64,000 nt of DNA from Sphingomonas alba (GTDB lineage: Bacteria > Pseudomonadota > Alphaproteobacteria > Sphingomonadales > Sphingomonadaceae), in NCBI RefSeq assembly GCF_023516555.1, contig NZ_JAMGBD010000001.1:1789623-1853622 (forward strand). The letters are read 5' to 3'. The position numbers and the translations under genes were made by a program. Position 1 is the stretch's first letter, and each line of letters opens with the position of its first letter. Below are positions 8,299 through 17,104 of the stretch, one piece after another. Under the pieces are notes generated by a model. It was not told the DNA's origin, made no database searches, and saw only the letters and a program-made list of their open reading frames with translations.

Positions 8299-8312
8299 AT
8301 GATCTGGCTCAA
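8299..8312. promoter_or_regulatory. Candidate FNR box in the fnr upstream region
   Basis: ATGAT-CTGG-CTCAA, 8 of 10 matches to TTGAT-N4-ATCAA, 39 bp before the fnr start and 62 bp before the divergent gene at 8375. Fits autoregulation. Weak as a single site. Confidence 0.35.
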
Positions 8313-8374
8313 TGACGTAATAGCCTATCGGACCTAGCGTGCAATCTCGGGGAGTTCTTGAGGGCAGATAACGC

Positions 8375-8833
8375 ATGCGGGATTTGACAGTCCAGCGACT
8401 GCCCTATGAGCGCCTCGGGGAGGCCTATACTCTCATCCGGACGGCGACACATGTCAGCTTTGAGCGGTGGCTGGAGTTCGGAGCGGAGCTCATCAAGGCT
8501 GGTGGCGGTGTGATCGCCGTGGTCGCGGCCGACCACTATATCCATGGGGTAGCGGCGTTTCGGCCATGGACACATCTCAGACACGATGCGGCGCTCGAAG
8601 TAGAGGCGATGGTGGCCTTCGATCTAAGGGGCAATGATCGCGTGAAGGACGTGCTCTACAAAGAACTGGAGCGGATCGGCCGCGAGCATGGATGTCGGAC
8701 CATTTGTTTCAACATGGCAGCCAAAAGCGCCGATCCCGGTTCGAGAGCCCGCGCGGGTCTGGAGCGCCTTGGCCTGAAGCTTGAGACAGCTGGCTTCGTT
8801 CGCGAGCTACCGGGTGAGGATAGGCTTGACTAA
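8375..8833 (+). CDS. Hypothetical protein, GNAT-acyltransferase-like
   Basis: 152 residues. The pattern of strand VEAMVAFDLRGNDRVKDVL, helix LYKELERIGREHGC and strand TICFNMA resembles the acetyl-CoA-binding core of GNAT enzymes, but the classic Q/R-x2-G-x-G/A signature is not clean, so the assignment is tentative. It is divergent from fnr, and a candidate FNR site lies in the shared gap. It converges on the small membrane protein at 8830 with a 4-bp overlap. A role in the nitrate regulon is suggested only by position. Confidence 0.5.
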   Translation: MRDLTVQRLPYERLGEAYTLIRTATHVSFERWLEFGAELIKAGGGVIAVVAADHYIHGVAAFRPWTHLRHDAALEVEAMVAFDLRGNDRVKDVLYKELERIGREHGCRTICFNMAAKSADPGSRARAGLERLGLKLETAGFVRELPGEDRLD

Positions 8834-9039
8834 ATCAGGAAATACACCGCCAGCGCGACACAAACGATCGTCACCGCGAGCCAGAGGACAGGCCAGCCCT
8901 CTCCTTCATTTTCCTTCGCCGAAGCGGTCTCGATCGGCGCCGGTGTGGACTCTTTCGTCGGGTAGACGGTCTCGGTGCTGCTTTTCAGCGCAGGATTGAG
9001 GGGAGCATCCGCAGGCTCGTCGCGTCGATCGTCACTCAT
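8830..9039 (-). CDS. Small C-tail-anchored membrane protein
   Basis: 69 residues: a polar, acidic, proline-rich N-terminal 45 residues and one strong C-terminal transmembrane helix (WPVLWLAVTIVCVALAVYFL). The topology suggests a cytoplasmic tail anchored in the inner membrane. It overlaps the upstream gene by 8 bp and sits at the end of the narGHJI-ppiC string. Family not recognised. It may assist assembly or membrane retention of the nitrate reductase complex; inference from operon position only. Confidence 0.55.
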   Translation of the reverse strand: MSDDRRDEPADAPLNPALKSSTETVYPTKESTPAPIETASAKENEGEGWPVLWLAVTIVCVALAVYFLI

Positions 9040-9373
9040 GGATGGTCTCCGGCAGTTCCGGCTTACTCGGCCGGTGAGAGTGATTGTGACATCCCTGAGC
9101 CATCAAGCGCCAGCGGATCATTGCCAACAGGCAAACGGTGCCCGGATCGTCAGTGTTCCTCACGCTCGAAGTGAGCGTGGCCCAATCCTCCTCGCCAGCA
9201 AAGCGGTTGAAGTCGGCAATGGCGCTCCGGACGAACTGGGTACAAGTCATCTCCGATCTGGCTGCCGCTTCGGCGATCCGGGTCGCAAGCTCGGCATCCG
9301 ACCGCTCAAGCCACGCCTGGAAGCCGGACGAGGAATCTCGTGCCGCCGCAAGCATGTCGCCAAGCATGACCAT
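9032..9373 (-). CDS. Hypothetical protein of the nar operon
   Basis: 113 residues, apparently soluble and helical. Residues 15-60 (FQAWLERSDAELATRIAEAA, then SEMTCTQFVRSAIADFNRFA) look like a ribbon-helix-helix or helical-bundle segment; the end CLLAMIRWRLMAQGCHNHSH carries His and Cys residues that could bind metal. The ATG overlaps the stop of the PpiC gene (TGATG), so it is translationally coupled to the nar operon. I do not recognise the family. Candidate accessory or maturation factor. Confidence 0.6.
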   Translation of the reverse strand: MVMLGDMLAAARDSSSGFQAWLERSDAELATRIAEAAARSEMTCTQFVRSAIADFNRFAGEEDWATLTSSVRNTDDPGTVCLLAMIRWRLMAQGCHNHSHRPSKPELPETIHE

Positions 9374-10278
9374 CAGGCGGATCCCTGAATGGTAATGCCT
9401 TCGAGGCTGCTACGCGCAGCGAGGCTCGCAACATAGCGCGCTGCCTCGACCGACCAGCTACGGGCTTCGAGCATGTCCGCGATCCGGTCGCGTGCCATTT
9501 CGAACGGCATGGTGCGTCCACCAATGCGGCGGTGCAGCCGAAGGACGTGCCAGCCGTAACGCGACCGCACTGGTTCACGTGAGATTGTCCCGGCTTCGAG
9601 GCGTTCAAGTCCGGCCTGAATCTCGCCGACAAGCTCGCCGCGCCGGATTTGACCCAAGGACCCGTCCTGCTTGGCCGATGCGCACGCAGAATGGGTTCGG
9701 GCTGCGCTTGCGAATGCTGCCGGATCGTCGCCGATTTCGCGGGCAATGTTCCGCGCGCGCTCCAACGCCGAGCACCAGGCCTCCTCCGTTTCCGCTTCGG
9801 GCTCAATCAAGATGTGCGCGGCTTCAAACAGTTCGGCCGTGTTGAAGCGGTCGAGGTGACTCTCATAATATCGCTGGCATTCGGTTTCGGAGGGAGCGGC
9901 CGGCTCGACGTCCTTTTCCAATAGGGCGCGAATTACCGCATCCTCCTCAACCTCAATTCGGCCGGCGTCGTCGGCCATCGCTTCTGGCGCAAGGCCAATG
10001 CGACGTGCCTCCTGCAGCAGGAGTTCACGAACGGCGAGGGCCCGTGCAGCCTCGACCCAGGCAGTCTCGGCATCGGGAGCCGGGTGATGCTGGATTTCCT
10101 CCGCAATAGCCTCCGGCGTGATTTCAACGCCGTTGACCCGCACCTCGCCAAAGCTCGGCGGCGGAGGCAGCATCGGCTCAGGTCCACCGCAACCCCCACT
10201 CTCGCACGAACTCATCATCTTTGGCGCCGGCCGTTGGGCCGGGTCGCCGAGATTGATGACGTCAAGCCGCCGGCTCAT
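9373..10278 (-). CDS. PpiC/parvulin-type peptidyl-prolyl isomerase of the nar operon
   Basis: 301 residues. An N-terminal arm with CESGGCGG (near residue 30) and a SurA/NifM-like helical segment precede a parvulin domain (about 150-265): FEAAHILIEP, FASAARTHSACASAKQDGSL, then YGWHVLRLHRR. Parvulins catalyse cis-trans prolyl isomerisation; a nar-linked copy presumably helps fold or mature NarGHI. No signal peptide is seen, so it should be cytoplasmic. A longer open frame (to 10752) overlaps narI; the ATG at 10278 overlapping the narI stop (ATGA) is the credible start. Confidence 0.85.
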   Translation of the reverse strand: MSRRLDVINLGDPAQRPAPKMMSSCESGGCGGPEPMLPPPPSFGEVRVNGVEITPEAIAEEIQHHPAPDAETAWVEAARALAVRELLLQEARRIGLAPEAMADDAGRIEVEEDAVIRALLEKDVEPAAPSETECQRYYESHLDRFNTAELFEAAHILIEPEAETEEAWCSALERARNIAREIGDDPAAFASAARTHSACASAKQDGSLGQIRRGELVGEIQAGLERLEAGTISREPVRSRYGWHVLRLHRRIGGRTMPFEMARDRIADMLEARSWSVEAARYVASLAARSSLEGITIQGSA

Positions 10279-11069
10279 GCGCCTTCCTGCCCGCTTTCCG
10301 CCTGCTGACGCAGGACGGTAGGGCCGCCATAACTCGGCGCACCGCCCGCGGGCCCGCGCGTTGGGGAGCGCGGGGCGTTCTTGGCGCGGCGAGTACGCAC
10401 GATCTGGAAGCCCGGCCTCAGCAGGTACCAGACCGGCGCACTCCAGATGTGCACGAGCCGGGTGAATGGCGTGATCAGGAACAGGGTCAGGCCAAGCACG
10501 ATATGGAGCTTGTAGACCAGAGCGACATCTCGAATGCGCTCGGGAGCCGCCGGGTCGAAGGTAAGCATGCCATTCGCCCACCCCATAAACTTCACCATCT
10601 CGCTGCCGTCGAGATATTTCATCGTCCAGTAGGTTGTCGCGATTCCCAGGGTCAGCTGAATCCAGATCAGCACGAGGACCAGGATGTCTCCGAACGATGA
10701 ACTTTTGCGGATGCGGGGGTCGAACAATCGCCGGTGGAGCAACAGTGAGCAACCAATGTAGGCGAGCACGCCGGCAATGCCGCCGACCACGAGTGCTGCG
10801 GTCTGCTTGAAGCTATGGCTGATGCCAACCGCATCGAAGACGTTCACCGGCGTCAGCAGGCCGATGAAATGGCCCGCGAGCAGCACCAATATTCCCATGT
10901 GGAATAAGTTGGAGCCGAGAACCATCTGCCGCCGGCGCAGGAATTGGCTGGATTGGGTGCGCCAGCTGTACTGGTTGGAATCGAACCTGAGGATGCTACC
11001 GACGACCAGCACAGTGACGGCAAGGTAGGGATACCAGCCGAACGCAAGCTGGTTGATGAAAGCGGTCAT
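10275..11069 (-). CDS. narI: Respiratory nitrate reductase gamma subunit NarI
   Basis: 264 residues; the cytochrome b subunit that oxidises quinol at the periplasmic side and passes electrons to NarH. It has five transmembrane helices and the four haem-b ligands His57 and His67 (LFHMGILVLLAGHFIG) and His189 and His207 (LHIVLGLTLF, LVHIW), matching E. coli His56, 66, 187 and 205 closely. The ATG at 11069 overlaps the narJ stop; the longer open frame is an artefact. A Pro/Gly-rich C-terminal tail of about 35 residues extends beyond the core. Confidence 0.95.
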   Translation of the reverse strand: MTAFINQLAFGWYPYLAVTVLVVGSILRFDSNQYSWRTQSSQFLRRRQMVLGSNLFHMGILVLLAGHFIGLLTPVNVFDAVGISHSFKQTAALVVGGIAGVLAYIGCSLLLHRRLFDPRIRKSSSFGDILVLVLIWIQLTLGIATTYWTMKYLDGSEMVKFMGWANGMLTFDPAAPERIRDVALVYKLHIVLGLTLFLITPFTRLVHIWSAPVWYLLRPGFQIVRTRRAKNAPRSPTRGPAGGAPSYGGPTVLRQQAESGQEGA

Positions 11070-11764
11070 GGAGCGGCCTCCTGATTGACCGGGCGGTTCG
11101 ACGCCCGGATCTTTGCGACAACCCCTGTCGGGCCGCCCATTTCGTGAGCGCCGCCGATGTTGAAGGAGACGGGCGCCTCCTCCCACTCGGCGTCGATATC
11201 GGCGCCGTCTTCCGCCGGCGTATTCTGGTCGACGACGGCACGGGCGTCGGCGTCGACGCGGGCGCCGGCCAGTGCGACAAGGCAGTGGAAGATCGCCGCA
11301 TAGTCGCTCCCGCGCTGGTCAAGCCGCTCAGCTAAAGCAGCGAAGACGTGGCTCGGCTGGCCGAGCATGTCACGCGCTTCGGCCGGTGCCAGACAGGAGG
11401 CGTATTCGAGGAAGACCGGGACGAAATCTGGCAGCTCGCTGCCCTCAAGGAAAAAGCCGCTCTTCAGATATTGCTCGCCAAGGTCGATCATCGCCTGGCC
11501 ACGCTCGCGGCTATCGCCGTGGACATGCTCGAACAGGTGAAGCGACAACGAACGCGAACGATCGAACAATTCGCTGTAGGCCGCCTGCAGGTCAAGGAGA
11601 TCTTCGTTGGCCAAACGACGGAGCAGTGGCTCGAGCCGAGTGAGATCCTTCCTGCTCAGCAGGCCGTCGTTACGGAACGCGCGATCTACTTCGGCAACGT
11701 TTGCCTGAAGATCAGGTGACGGATAGCCGAGCAGCGCAGCGAGGGCCTTGAGGGTCAGTTTCAT
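11066..11764 (-). CDS. narJ: Nitrate reductase assembly chaperone NarJ
   Basis: 232 residues of the TorD/NarJ all-helical fold. It begins MKLTLKALAALLGYPSPDLQ, and the family core is AAYSELFDRSRSLSLHLFEH followed by VHGDSRERGQAMIDL. NarJ binds the NarG N-terminus, allows cofactor loading and keeps apo-NarGH off the membrane until mature. The C-terminal extension (about residues 185-232) is acidic then basic, as in many alphaproteobacterial NarJ proteins. It overlaps narH and narI by 4 bp on each side. Confidence 0.93.
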   Translation of the reverse strand: MKLTLKALAALLGYPSPDLQANVAEVDRAFRNDGLLSRKDLTRLEPLLRRLANEDLLDLQAAYSELFDRSRSLSLHLFEHVHGDSRERGQAMIDLGEQYLKSGFFLEGSELPDFVPVFLEYASCLAPAEARDMLGQPSHVFAALAERLDQRGSDYAAIFHCLVALAGARVDADARAVVDQNTPAEDGADIDAEWEEAPVSFNIGGAHEMGGPTGVVAKIRASNRPVNQEAAP

Positions 11765-13296
11765 GACGGAATGTCCATTCTGGGTTCGCGCTTCGTCCTG
11801 GCCTTGTCGGCACCGCCACCAAACAGATTGACCTTGGTCCTGCCTTGCGTGCCTTCTCGGAAGCCGAAACCGGAGGAACCCCGAAGCACGAAGGCATCCT
11901 CGTCGAGCTCGCGGCGCGCAGTCGGAATGACGTAGCGATCCTCGTAGGCAGCGAGCGCCATGATCCGGTACATCTCCTCGATGCGCGCCCGGTCGAGGCC
12001 GACGCGCTCGGGTATCGACTCGTCGATCCGGCCTTCGATGCTTTTCGCCCGCATATAGGAGCGCATCGCCAGCATCCGTTCGAGCGCGGCGGCAATGGGC
12101 TCTTCATCGCCGGCGGTCAGAAGGTTGGCGAGATAGCGCAGAGGAATGCGCAGGGAGCGGACATCCGGCATGCCGTCGCGGGCCGAAATCTTGCCGGCTT
12201 CCGCTGCCGACTGGATTGGCGACAGCGGCGGCACGTACCAGACCATCGGCAATGTGCGGTATTCGGGATGGAGCGGGAAGGCGATCTTCCACTCGACCGC
12301 CATCTTGTAGACCGGCGATCGCATGGCCGCTTCCAGCCACTGGTCGGTGATGCCCTCGGCCCGTGCCGCTTCCTGAACCGCGACATCGTTAGGATCGAGG
12401 AATACGCCAAGCTGCGCCGGGTATAGATCCTTGGGATCCTCGACGGACGCCGCCTCCTCGATCCGATCAGCATCGTAAAGGACGACACCAAGATAGCGGA
12501 TGCGACCGACGCAGGTTTCCGAACAGACGGTTGGCTGGCCGGTCTCGATCCGCGGGTAGCAGAAGATGCACTTCTCGGATTTCCCGGTCGCCCAATTGTA
12601 GTAGATCTTCTTGTAGGGGCAGCCGGACACACACATCCGCCAGCCGCGGCACTTCTCCTGGTCGATGAGGACTATGCCGTCCTCTGCGCGCTTGTAGATT
12701 GCGCCCGAGGGGCAGGAGGCCAGGCATGACGGGTTGAGGCAGTGCTCGCACAGCCTCGGTAAGTACATCATGAACGTCTTTTCGAACTGGCCGTAAATCT
12801 CCTTTTCGACCCCTTCGAAATTGTAGTCGTGGCTGCGCTTTTCGAACTCGCCGCCAAGCATGTCTTCCCAGTTGCCGCTCCACTCGATCTTGTTGAGCTT
12901 TTCGCCGGTCACCAGGGATCGGGGCCGGGCCGTGGGCTGAGCCTGAAGCTCCGGCGCTGACTGGAGCCATTCATATTCAAATGTGTACGGCTCGTAGAAA
13001 TCGTCGATTTCCGGAAGATGCGGGTTGGCGAAGATCTTTGAGAGGATGCGCCACTTGGCGCCCTGCCGCGGTACAATCTTCCCGTTCTTCTTGCGGATCC
13101 AGCCGCCCTTCCACCGCTCTTGGTTTTCCCAGTCCTTGGGATAGCCGATGCCAGGCTTGGTCTCGACGTTGTTGAACCAGACGTATTCCATGCCTTCGCG
13201 GTTGGTCCACACGTTCTTGCAGGTGATCGAGCAGGTGTGGCAGCCGATGCACTTGTCGAGGTTGAGGACCATCGCGATCTGAGCCCGAACCTTCAT
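11761..13296 (-). CDS. narH: Respiratory nitrate reductase beta subunit NarH
   Basis: 511 residues; iron-sulfur electron wire between NarI haems and NarG. The first cluster motif is C16-x2-C19-x2-C22-x3-C26 (CIGCHTCSITC). The central ferredoxin-like region has CEHCLNPSCLASC and CRGWRMCVSGC; the Trp in CRGWRMC marks the [3Fe-4S] cluster of NarH. The last set is CIFCYPRIETGQPTVCSETC. Length and motif order match the cytoplasm-facing NarGHI enzyme. It overlaps narG by 4 bp. Confidence 0.96.
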   Translation of the reverse strand: MKVRAQIAMVLNLDKCIGCHTCSITCKNVWTNREGMEYVWFNNVETKPGIGYPKDWENQERWKGGWIRKKNGKIVPRQGAKWRILSKIFANPHLPEIDDFYEPYTFEYEWLQSAPELQAQPTARPRSLVTGEKLNKIEWSGNWEDMLGGEFEKRSHDYNFEGVEKEIYGQFEKTFMMYLPRLCEHCLNPSCLASCPSGAIYKRAEDGIVLIDQEKCRGWRMCVSGCPYKKIYYNWATGKSEKCIFCYPRIETGQPTVCSETCVGRIRYLGVVLYDADRIEEAASVEDPKDLYPAQLGVFLDPNDVAVQEAARAEGITDQWLEAAMRSPVYKMAVEWKIAFPLHPEYRTLPMVWYVPPLSPIQSAAEAGKISARDGMPDVRSLRIPLRYLANLLTAGDEEPIAAALERMLAMRSYMRAKSIEGRIDESIPERVGLDRARIEEMYRIMALAAYEDRYVIPTARRELDEDAFVLRGSSGFGFREGTQGRTKVNLFGGGADKARTKREPRMDIPS

Positions 13297-16200
13297 TGCG
13301 CCACCTCCTTTCCGGAGGCCGCGGCACCTCTGACGCCCGTCCCCCAGTCAGCCGTGCCGCCCTCGACGTTGGCGGAATCATCGGCCGCCTTGTCGAACCA
13401 GTTCACCTCGCTCATCTTGCGGACAATTACGAACTCGTCGCGGTTGGCGCCGACGGTTCCGTAGTAATTGAAGCCGTAGGCGAGCTGCACATAACCGCCG
13501 ATCATGTGCGTCGGCTTCATGTTGATGCGGGTGACGCTGTTGTGGATGCCGCCGCGCTGGCCGGTGATTTCCGAGCCGACAGTGTTCACCAGCTTTTCTT
13601 GCGCATGGTACATGATCGCCGAGCCGGGCATGATCCGCTGGGACACAATTGCCCGGGCTGTCAGCGCGCCGTTGACGTTGAATACTTCGATCCAGTCGTT
13701 GTCGACGATCCCCGCAACCTTGGCGTCGTCCTCGCTGATCCACACCGTCGGCCCGCCGCGACTGAGGCTGAGCATGATCAGGTTCTCAGTGTAGGTCGAA
13801 TGGATGCCCCACTTCTGGTGCGGGGTCAGAATGTTCAGCAGAATCTCCGTGTTGCCGTTCGGAAGCTTGCCGAGCACCTGGCGAACGGTCTTCGTGTCGA
13901 TCGGCGGCCGCCAGGTGACAAAGCCCTCACCGAACGCGCGCATCCACTGGTGGTCCTGATAAAGTTGCTGCCGGCCGGTCAGCGTCCGCCACGGAATGAG
14001 TTCATGGACGTTCGTGTAGCCGGCATTGTAGCAGACGTGTTCGCTTTCCAGACCTGACCAGGTCGGCGATGAGATGATCTTGCGGGGCTGCGCGGCGACG
14101 TCGCGGAAGCGGATTTTCTCCTCCTCCTTGCCCTCGGCGAGGTGGCCGTGATCGCGACCGGTGATCTTGCCGAGCGCTTCCCATGCCTTGACCGCGACCT
14201 CGCCGTTCGTTTCCGGCGCGAGCATCAGGATCGTCTCACAAGCATCGATATCGCTATCAACCTTGGGCCGCCCCTCGGTCGGGCCGTCTAGCACGCGACC
14301 GTTGAGGTCGCCGAGCAGCTCGACCTCGCGCGTGGTGTCCCAGCCGATCCCCTTGCCGCCGTTGCCCAGTCTTTCCAGCAGCGGACCCAATGACGTGAAC
14401 CGAGCGTAGGTCTCGGGATAGTTGCGCTCGACGAGCGCGATCGACGACATGGTCTTGCCCGGGACCGGCTCGCATTCGCCTTTCAGCCAGTCCTTCGGTT
14501 CATAGGGCTGCGCGAGCTCGCCAGGAGTGTCGTGCTGGATCGGTGTCATGACCACATCGTGCTCGACGCCCAGCACCTCGGGAGCGACGTCGGAGAATTT
14601 CTTGGCGATCGCGCGGAAGATGTTCCAATCGCTCTTGGTTTCCCAGGCCGGATCAACCGCCGCCGACAAGGGGTGGATGAACGGGTGCATGTCCGACGTG
14701 TTGAGGTCGTGCTTCTCGTACCAGGTGGCCGTCGGCAGCACGATGTCAGAGTAGATGCTGGTCGTCGACATGCGGAAGTCGATGTTGACCATGAGGTCGA
14801 GTTTCCCGACCGGCGCCTCGTCGCGCCAGACAACGTCCTTGGGTCGATCAAGGCCGGCATCCTCATCGTCAGTGCCGATGACCCCATGCATCGAGCCGAC
14901 AAGATGCTTGAGAAAGTATTCGTGGCCCTTGCCGCTGGCTCCGAGAACGTTGGAGCGCCAGAAGAACATGTTCCGCGGCCAGTTAATCGGGTTGTCGGGG
15001 TCGAGGCAGGCGGGCTTCAGCTCGCCTGATTTAAGTCCTTCGACCACCGTCGCCGACGCATCTCCGCCAGCTTCCCGGATCTTCCGACCAAGCTCGATCG
15101 GATTCGTGTCGAACTGAGGCGCGGACGGCAGCCACCCCATCCGCTCGGCCTTGACGTTGTAATCGATAAGGCTGCCCGACCAGTCTCCTTCCGGCGCCAA
15201 GGGCGAAAGGATTTCGGACATGCGGAGCGACTCATAACGCCACTGATCGGTATGGGCGTAGAAGAAGCTCGTTCCATTCATCTGCCTTGGCGGTCGCGAC
15301 CAGTCGAGGCCGAATGCCAGCGGCAGCCACCCCGTCTGCGGCCGAAGCTTTTCCTGGCCGACATAGTGTGACCAGCCGCCGCCCGACTGGCCGATGCAGC
15401 CGCACATGACGAGCAGCGCGATGATCCCGCGATAGCTCATGTCCATGTGGTACCAATGGTTCAGACCCGCACCGAGGATGACCATTGAGCGGCCCTTGGT
15501 GATCTCGGCATTGGCGGCAAATTCACGCGCAACCTGAATAATCGCCTCCCGCGGTACGCCGGTGACCTTCTCGGCCCAGGCGGGGGTGAACGGCGTATCG
15601 TCGTCAAAGCCGGACGCGACGTTACTTCCGCCGAAGCCGCGATCGACGCCGTAATTTGCGCAGAAGAGGTCGAAGACCGTCGCCACCGCACAGCTGCTGC
15701 CGTCGGCGAGCTTGACCTGCTTCACCGGTATGTTGCGAAGCAGGACTTCGCTGTGGTCGGTCGCGACGAAATCGTGCGGCGCATCACTTCCGAAGTAAGG
15801 GAATGCAACGGGGACGATCTCGTCATGGTCACCGGCGAGAGTAGTGCGAAGCCGTACATCCTTGCCTTTCCCGTCCTTCTCCTCGAGATTCCATTTGCCC
15901 TGCTTGTCCCACCGGTGTCCGGCCGAGCCCGCGGGCGCGACAAATTTCCCGCTGCCTTCGTCGATGGCGACCATCTTCCAGTCGACATTCTCTTTTTCGC
16001 CGAGCGCGCCCTTGATGTCGGCGGCGCGAAGCATTCGGTCGGGAACCAGGGTTCCGTCCTTGTCGACAAGCTTCACCAGCAGCGGGAAGTCGGAATATTT
16101 GCGCGTGTAATCGGCGAAATATTCAGCCTGCCGCTCGACGTAGAATTCCTTGAGAACAACGTGCCCCAAGGCCATCGCCAGGGCGGCGTCGGTCCCCTGT

Positions 16201-17093
16201 TTCGGATGCAGCCACATGTCGGAGAATTTAGCCGCTTCGTTGAAATCCGGCGCGATGACGACGCTCTTGGCGCCGCGATAGCGAACTTCCGAATAGAAAT
16301 GCGCGTCGGGCGCGCGGGTCATCGGGATGTTCGAACCCCAGACGAGCAGGAAGCCGGCGTTGTACCAATCGGCGCTTTCGGGAACGTCGGTTTGCTCGCC
16401 CCAGGTCTGCGGCGACGACGGCGGTAGGTCGCAATACCAGTCGTAGAAGCTCAGCAGGTTGCCGCCGATCAGCGACAGGTAGCGGCTGCCGGCCGCATAA
16501 GAGATCATCGACATGGCGGGGATGGGCGAGAAGCCGGCAATGCGGTCAGGGCCATATTCTTTGATCGTGTAGGCGTTTGCGGCCGCGATGATCTCGGTGA
16601 CCTCGTCCCAGCCAACGCGGACGAAGCCGCCGCGCCCGCGCTTCGCAACCCAGTCCCGGCGCTTGTCCGTGTCTTGGACGATCGACTTCCAGGCGGCGAC
16701 CGGAGTCATGGTCTTGCGCGCTTGACGCCAGTGGCGAACGAGTCGCGCACGTACGAGCGGATATTTGATGCGGGTCCCGGAGTAGAGATACCAGCTGTAG
16801 CTTGCTCCACGCGGGCAACCGCGGGGCTCATGATTGGGAAGATCGGGCCGGGTGCGCGGATAGTCGGTTTGCTGGGTTTCCCAGGTGACGATGCCGCCCT
16901 TCACGTAGATTTTCCACGAACAGGAACCGGTGCAATTCACGCCATGGGTGGAGCGGACGATCTTATCCGCGGCCCAGCGCTTCCGATACGCGTCCTCCCA
17001 ATCCCGCGCTTCGTTCGTCGTGATTCCGTGACCGTCGGAAAACTTCTCCTGGGTACGCCGAAAGTAGGTGAGGCGATCGAGAAAATGACTCAT
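13293..17093 (-). CDS. narG: Respiratory nitrate reductase alpha subunit NarG
   Basis: 1266 residues; bis-MGD molybdoenzyme that reduces nitrate to nitrite on the cytoplasmic side. The FS0 cluster ligands are His50, Cys54, Cys58 (HGVNCTGSC) and Cys93, and the Mo ligand is Asp222 in YDWYCDLPP, all at E. coli-like positions. No Tat signal peptide is present, as expected for membrane-bound Nar rather than Nap. First gene of narGHJI-ppiC, 11 bp after narK, so probably one transcript from the narK promoter. No nitrite reductase gene is seen in the window. Confidence 0.97.
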   Translation of the reverse strand: MSHFLDRLTYFRRTQEKFSDGHGITTNEARDWEDAYRKRWAADKIVRSTHGVNCTGSCSWKIYVKGGIVTWETQQTDYPRTRPDLPNHEPRGCPRGASYSWYLYSGTRIKYPLVRARLVRHWRQARKTMTPVAAWKSIVQDTDKRRDWVAKRGRGGFVRVGWDEVTEIIAAANAYTIKEYGPDRIAGFSPIPAMSMISYAAGSRYLSLIGGNLLSFYDWYCDLPPSSPQTWGEQTDVPESADWYNAGFLLVWGSNIPMTRAPDAHFYSEVRYRGAKSVVIAPDFNEAAKFSDMWLHPKQGTDAALAMALGHVVLKEFYVERQAEYFADYTRKYSDFPLLVKLVDKDGTLVPDRMLRAADIKGALGEKENVDWKMVAIDEGSGKFVAPAGSAGHRWDKQGKWNLEEKDGKGKDVRLRTTLAGDHDEIVPVAFPYFGSDAPHDFVATDHSEVLLRNIPVKQVKLADGSSCAVATVFDLFCANYGVDRGFGGSNVASGFDDDTPFTPAWAEKVTGVPREAIIQVAREFAANAEITKGRSMVILGAGLNHWYHMDMSYRGIIALLVMCGCIGQSGGGWSHYVGQEKLRPQTGWLPLAFGLDWSRPPRQMNGTSFFYAHTDQWRYESLRMSEILSPLAPEGDWSGSLIDYNVKAERMGWLPSAPQFDTNPIELGRKIREAGGDASATVVEGLKSGELKPACLDPDNPINWPRNMFFWRSNVLGASGKGHEYFLKHLVGSMHGVIGTDDEDAGLDRPKDVVWRDEAPVGKLDLMVNIDFRMSTTSIYSDIVLPTATWYEKHDLNTSDMHPFIHPLSAAVDPAWETKSDWNIFRAIAKKFSDVAPEVLGVEHDVVMTPIQHDTPGELAQPYEPKDWLKGECEPVPGKTMSSIALVERNYPETYARFTSLGPLLERLGNGGKGIGWDTTREVELLGDLNGRVLDGPTEGRPKVDSDIDACETILMLAPETNGEVAVKAWEALGKITGRDHGHLAEGKEEEKIRFRDVAAQPRKIISSPTWSGLESEHVCYNAGYTNVHELIPWRTLTGRQQLYQDHQWMRAFGEGFVTWRPPIDTKTVRQVLGKLPNGNTEILLNILTPHQKWGIHSTYTENLIMLSLSRGGPTVWISEDDAKVAGIVDNDWIEVFNVNGALTARAIVSQRIMPGSAIMYHAQEKLVNTVGSEITGQRGGIHNSVTRINMKPTHMIGGYVQLAYGFNYYGTVGANRDEFVIVRKMSEVNWFDKAADDSANVEGGTADWGTGVRGAAASGKEVAQ

Positions 17094-17104
17094 CTATTCA
17101 TCCT

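Noticed and set aside
10278..10752. Long N-terminal extension of the PpiC frame
   Set aside because: Overlaps narI fully; ATG at 10278 with narI overlap is the normal start.
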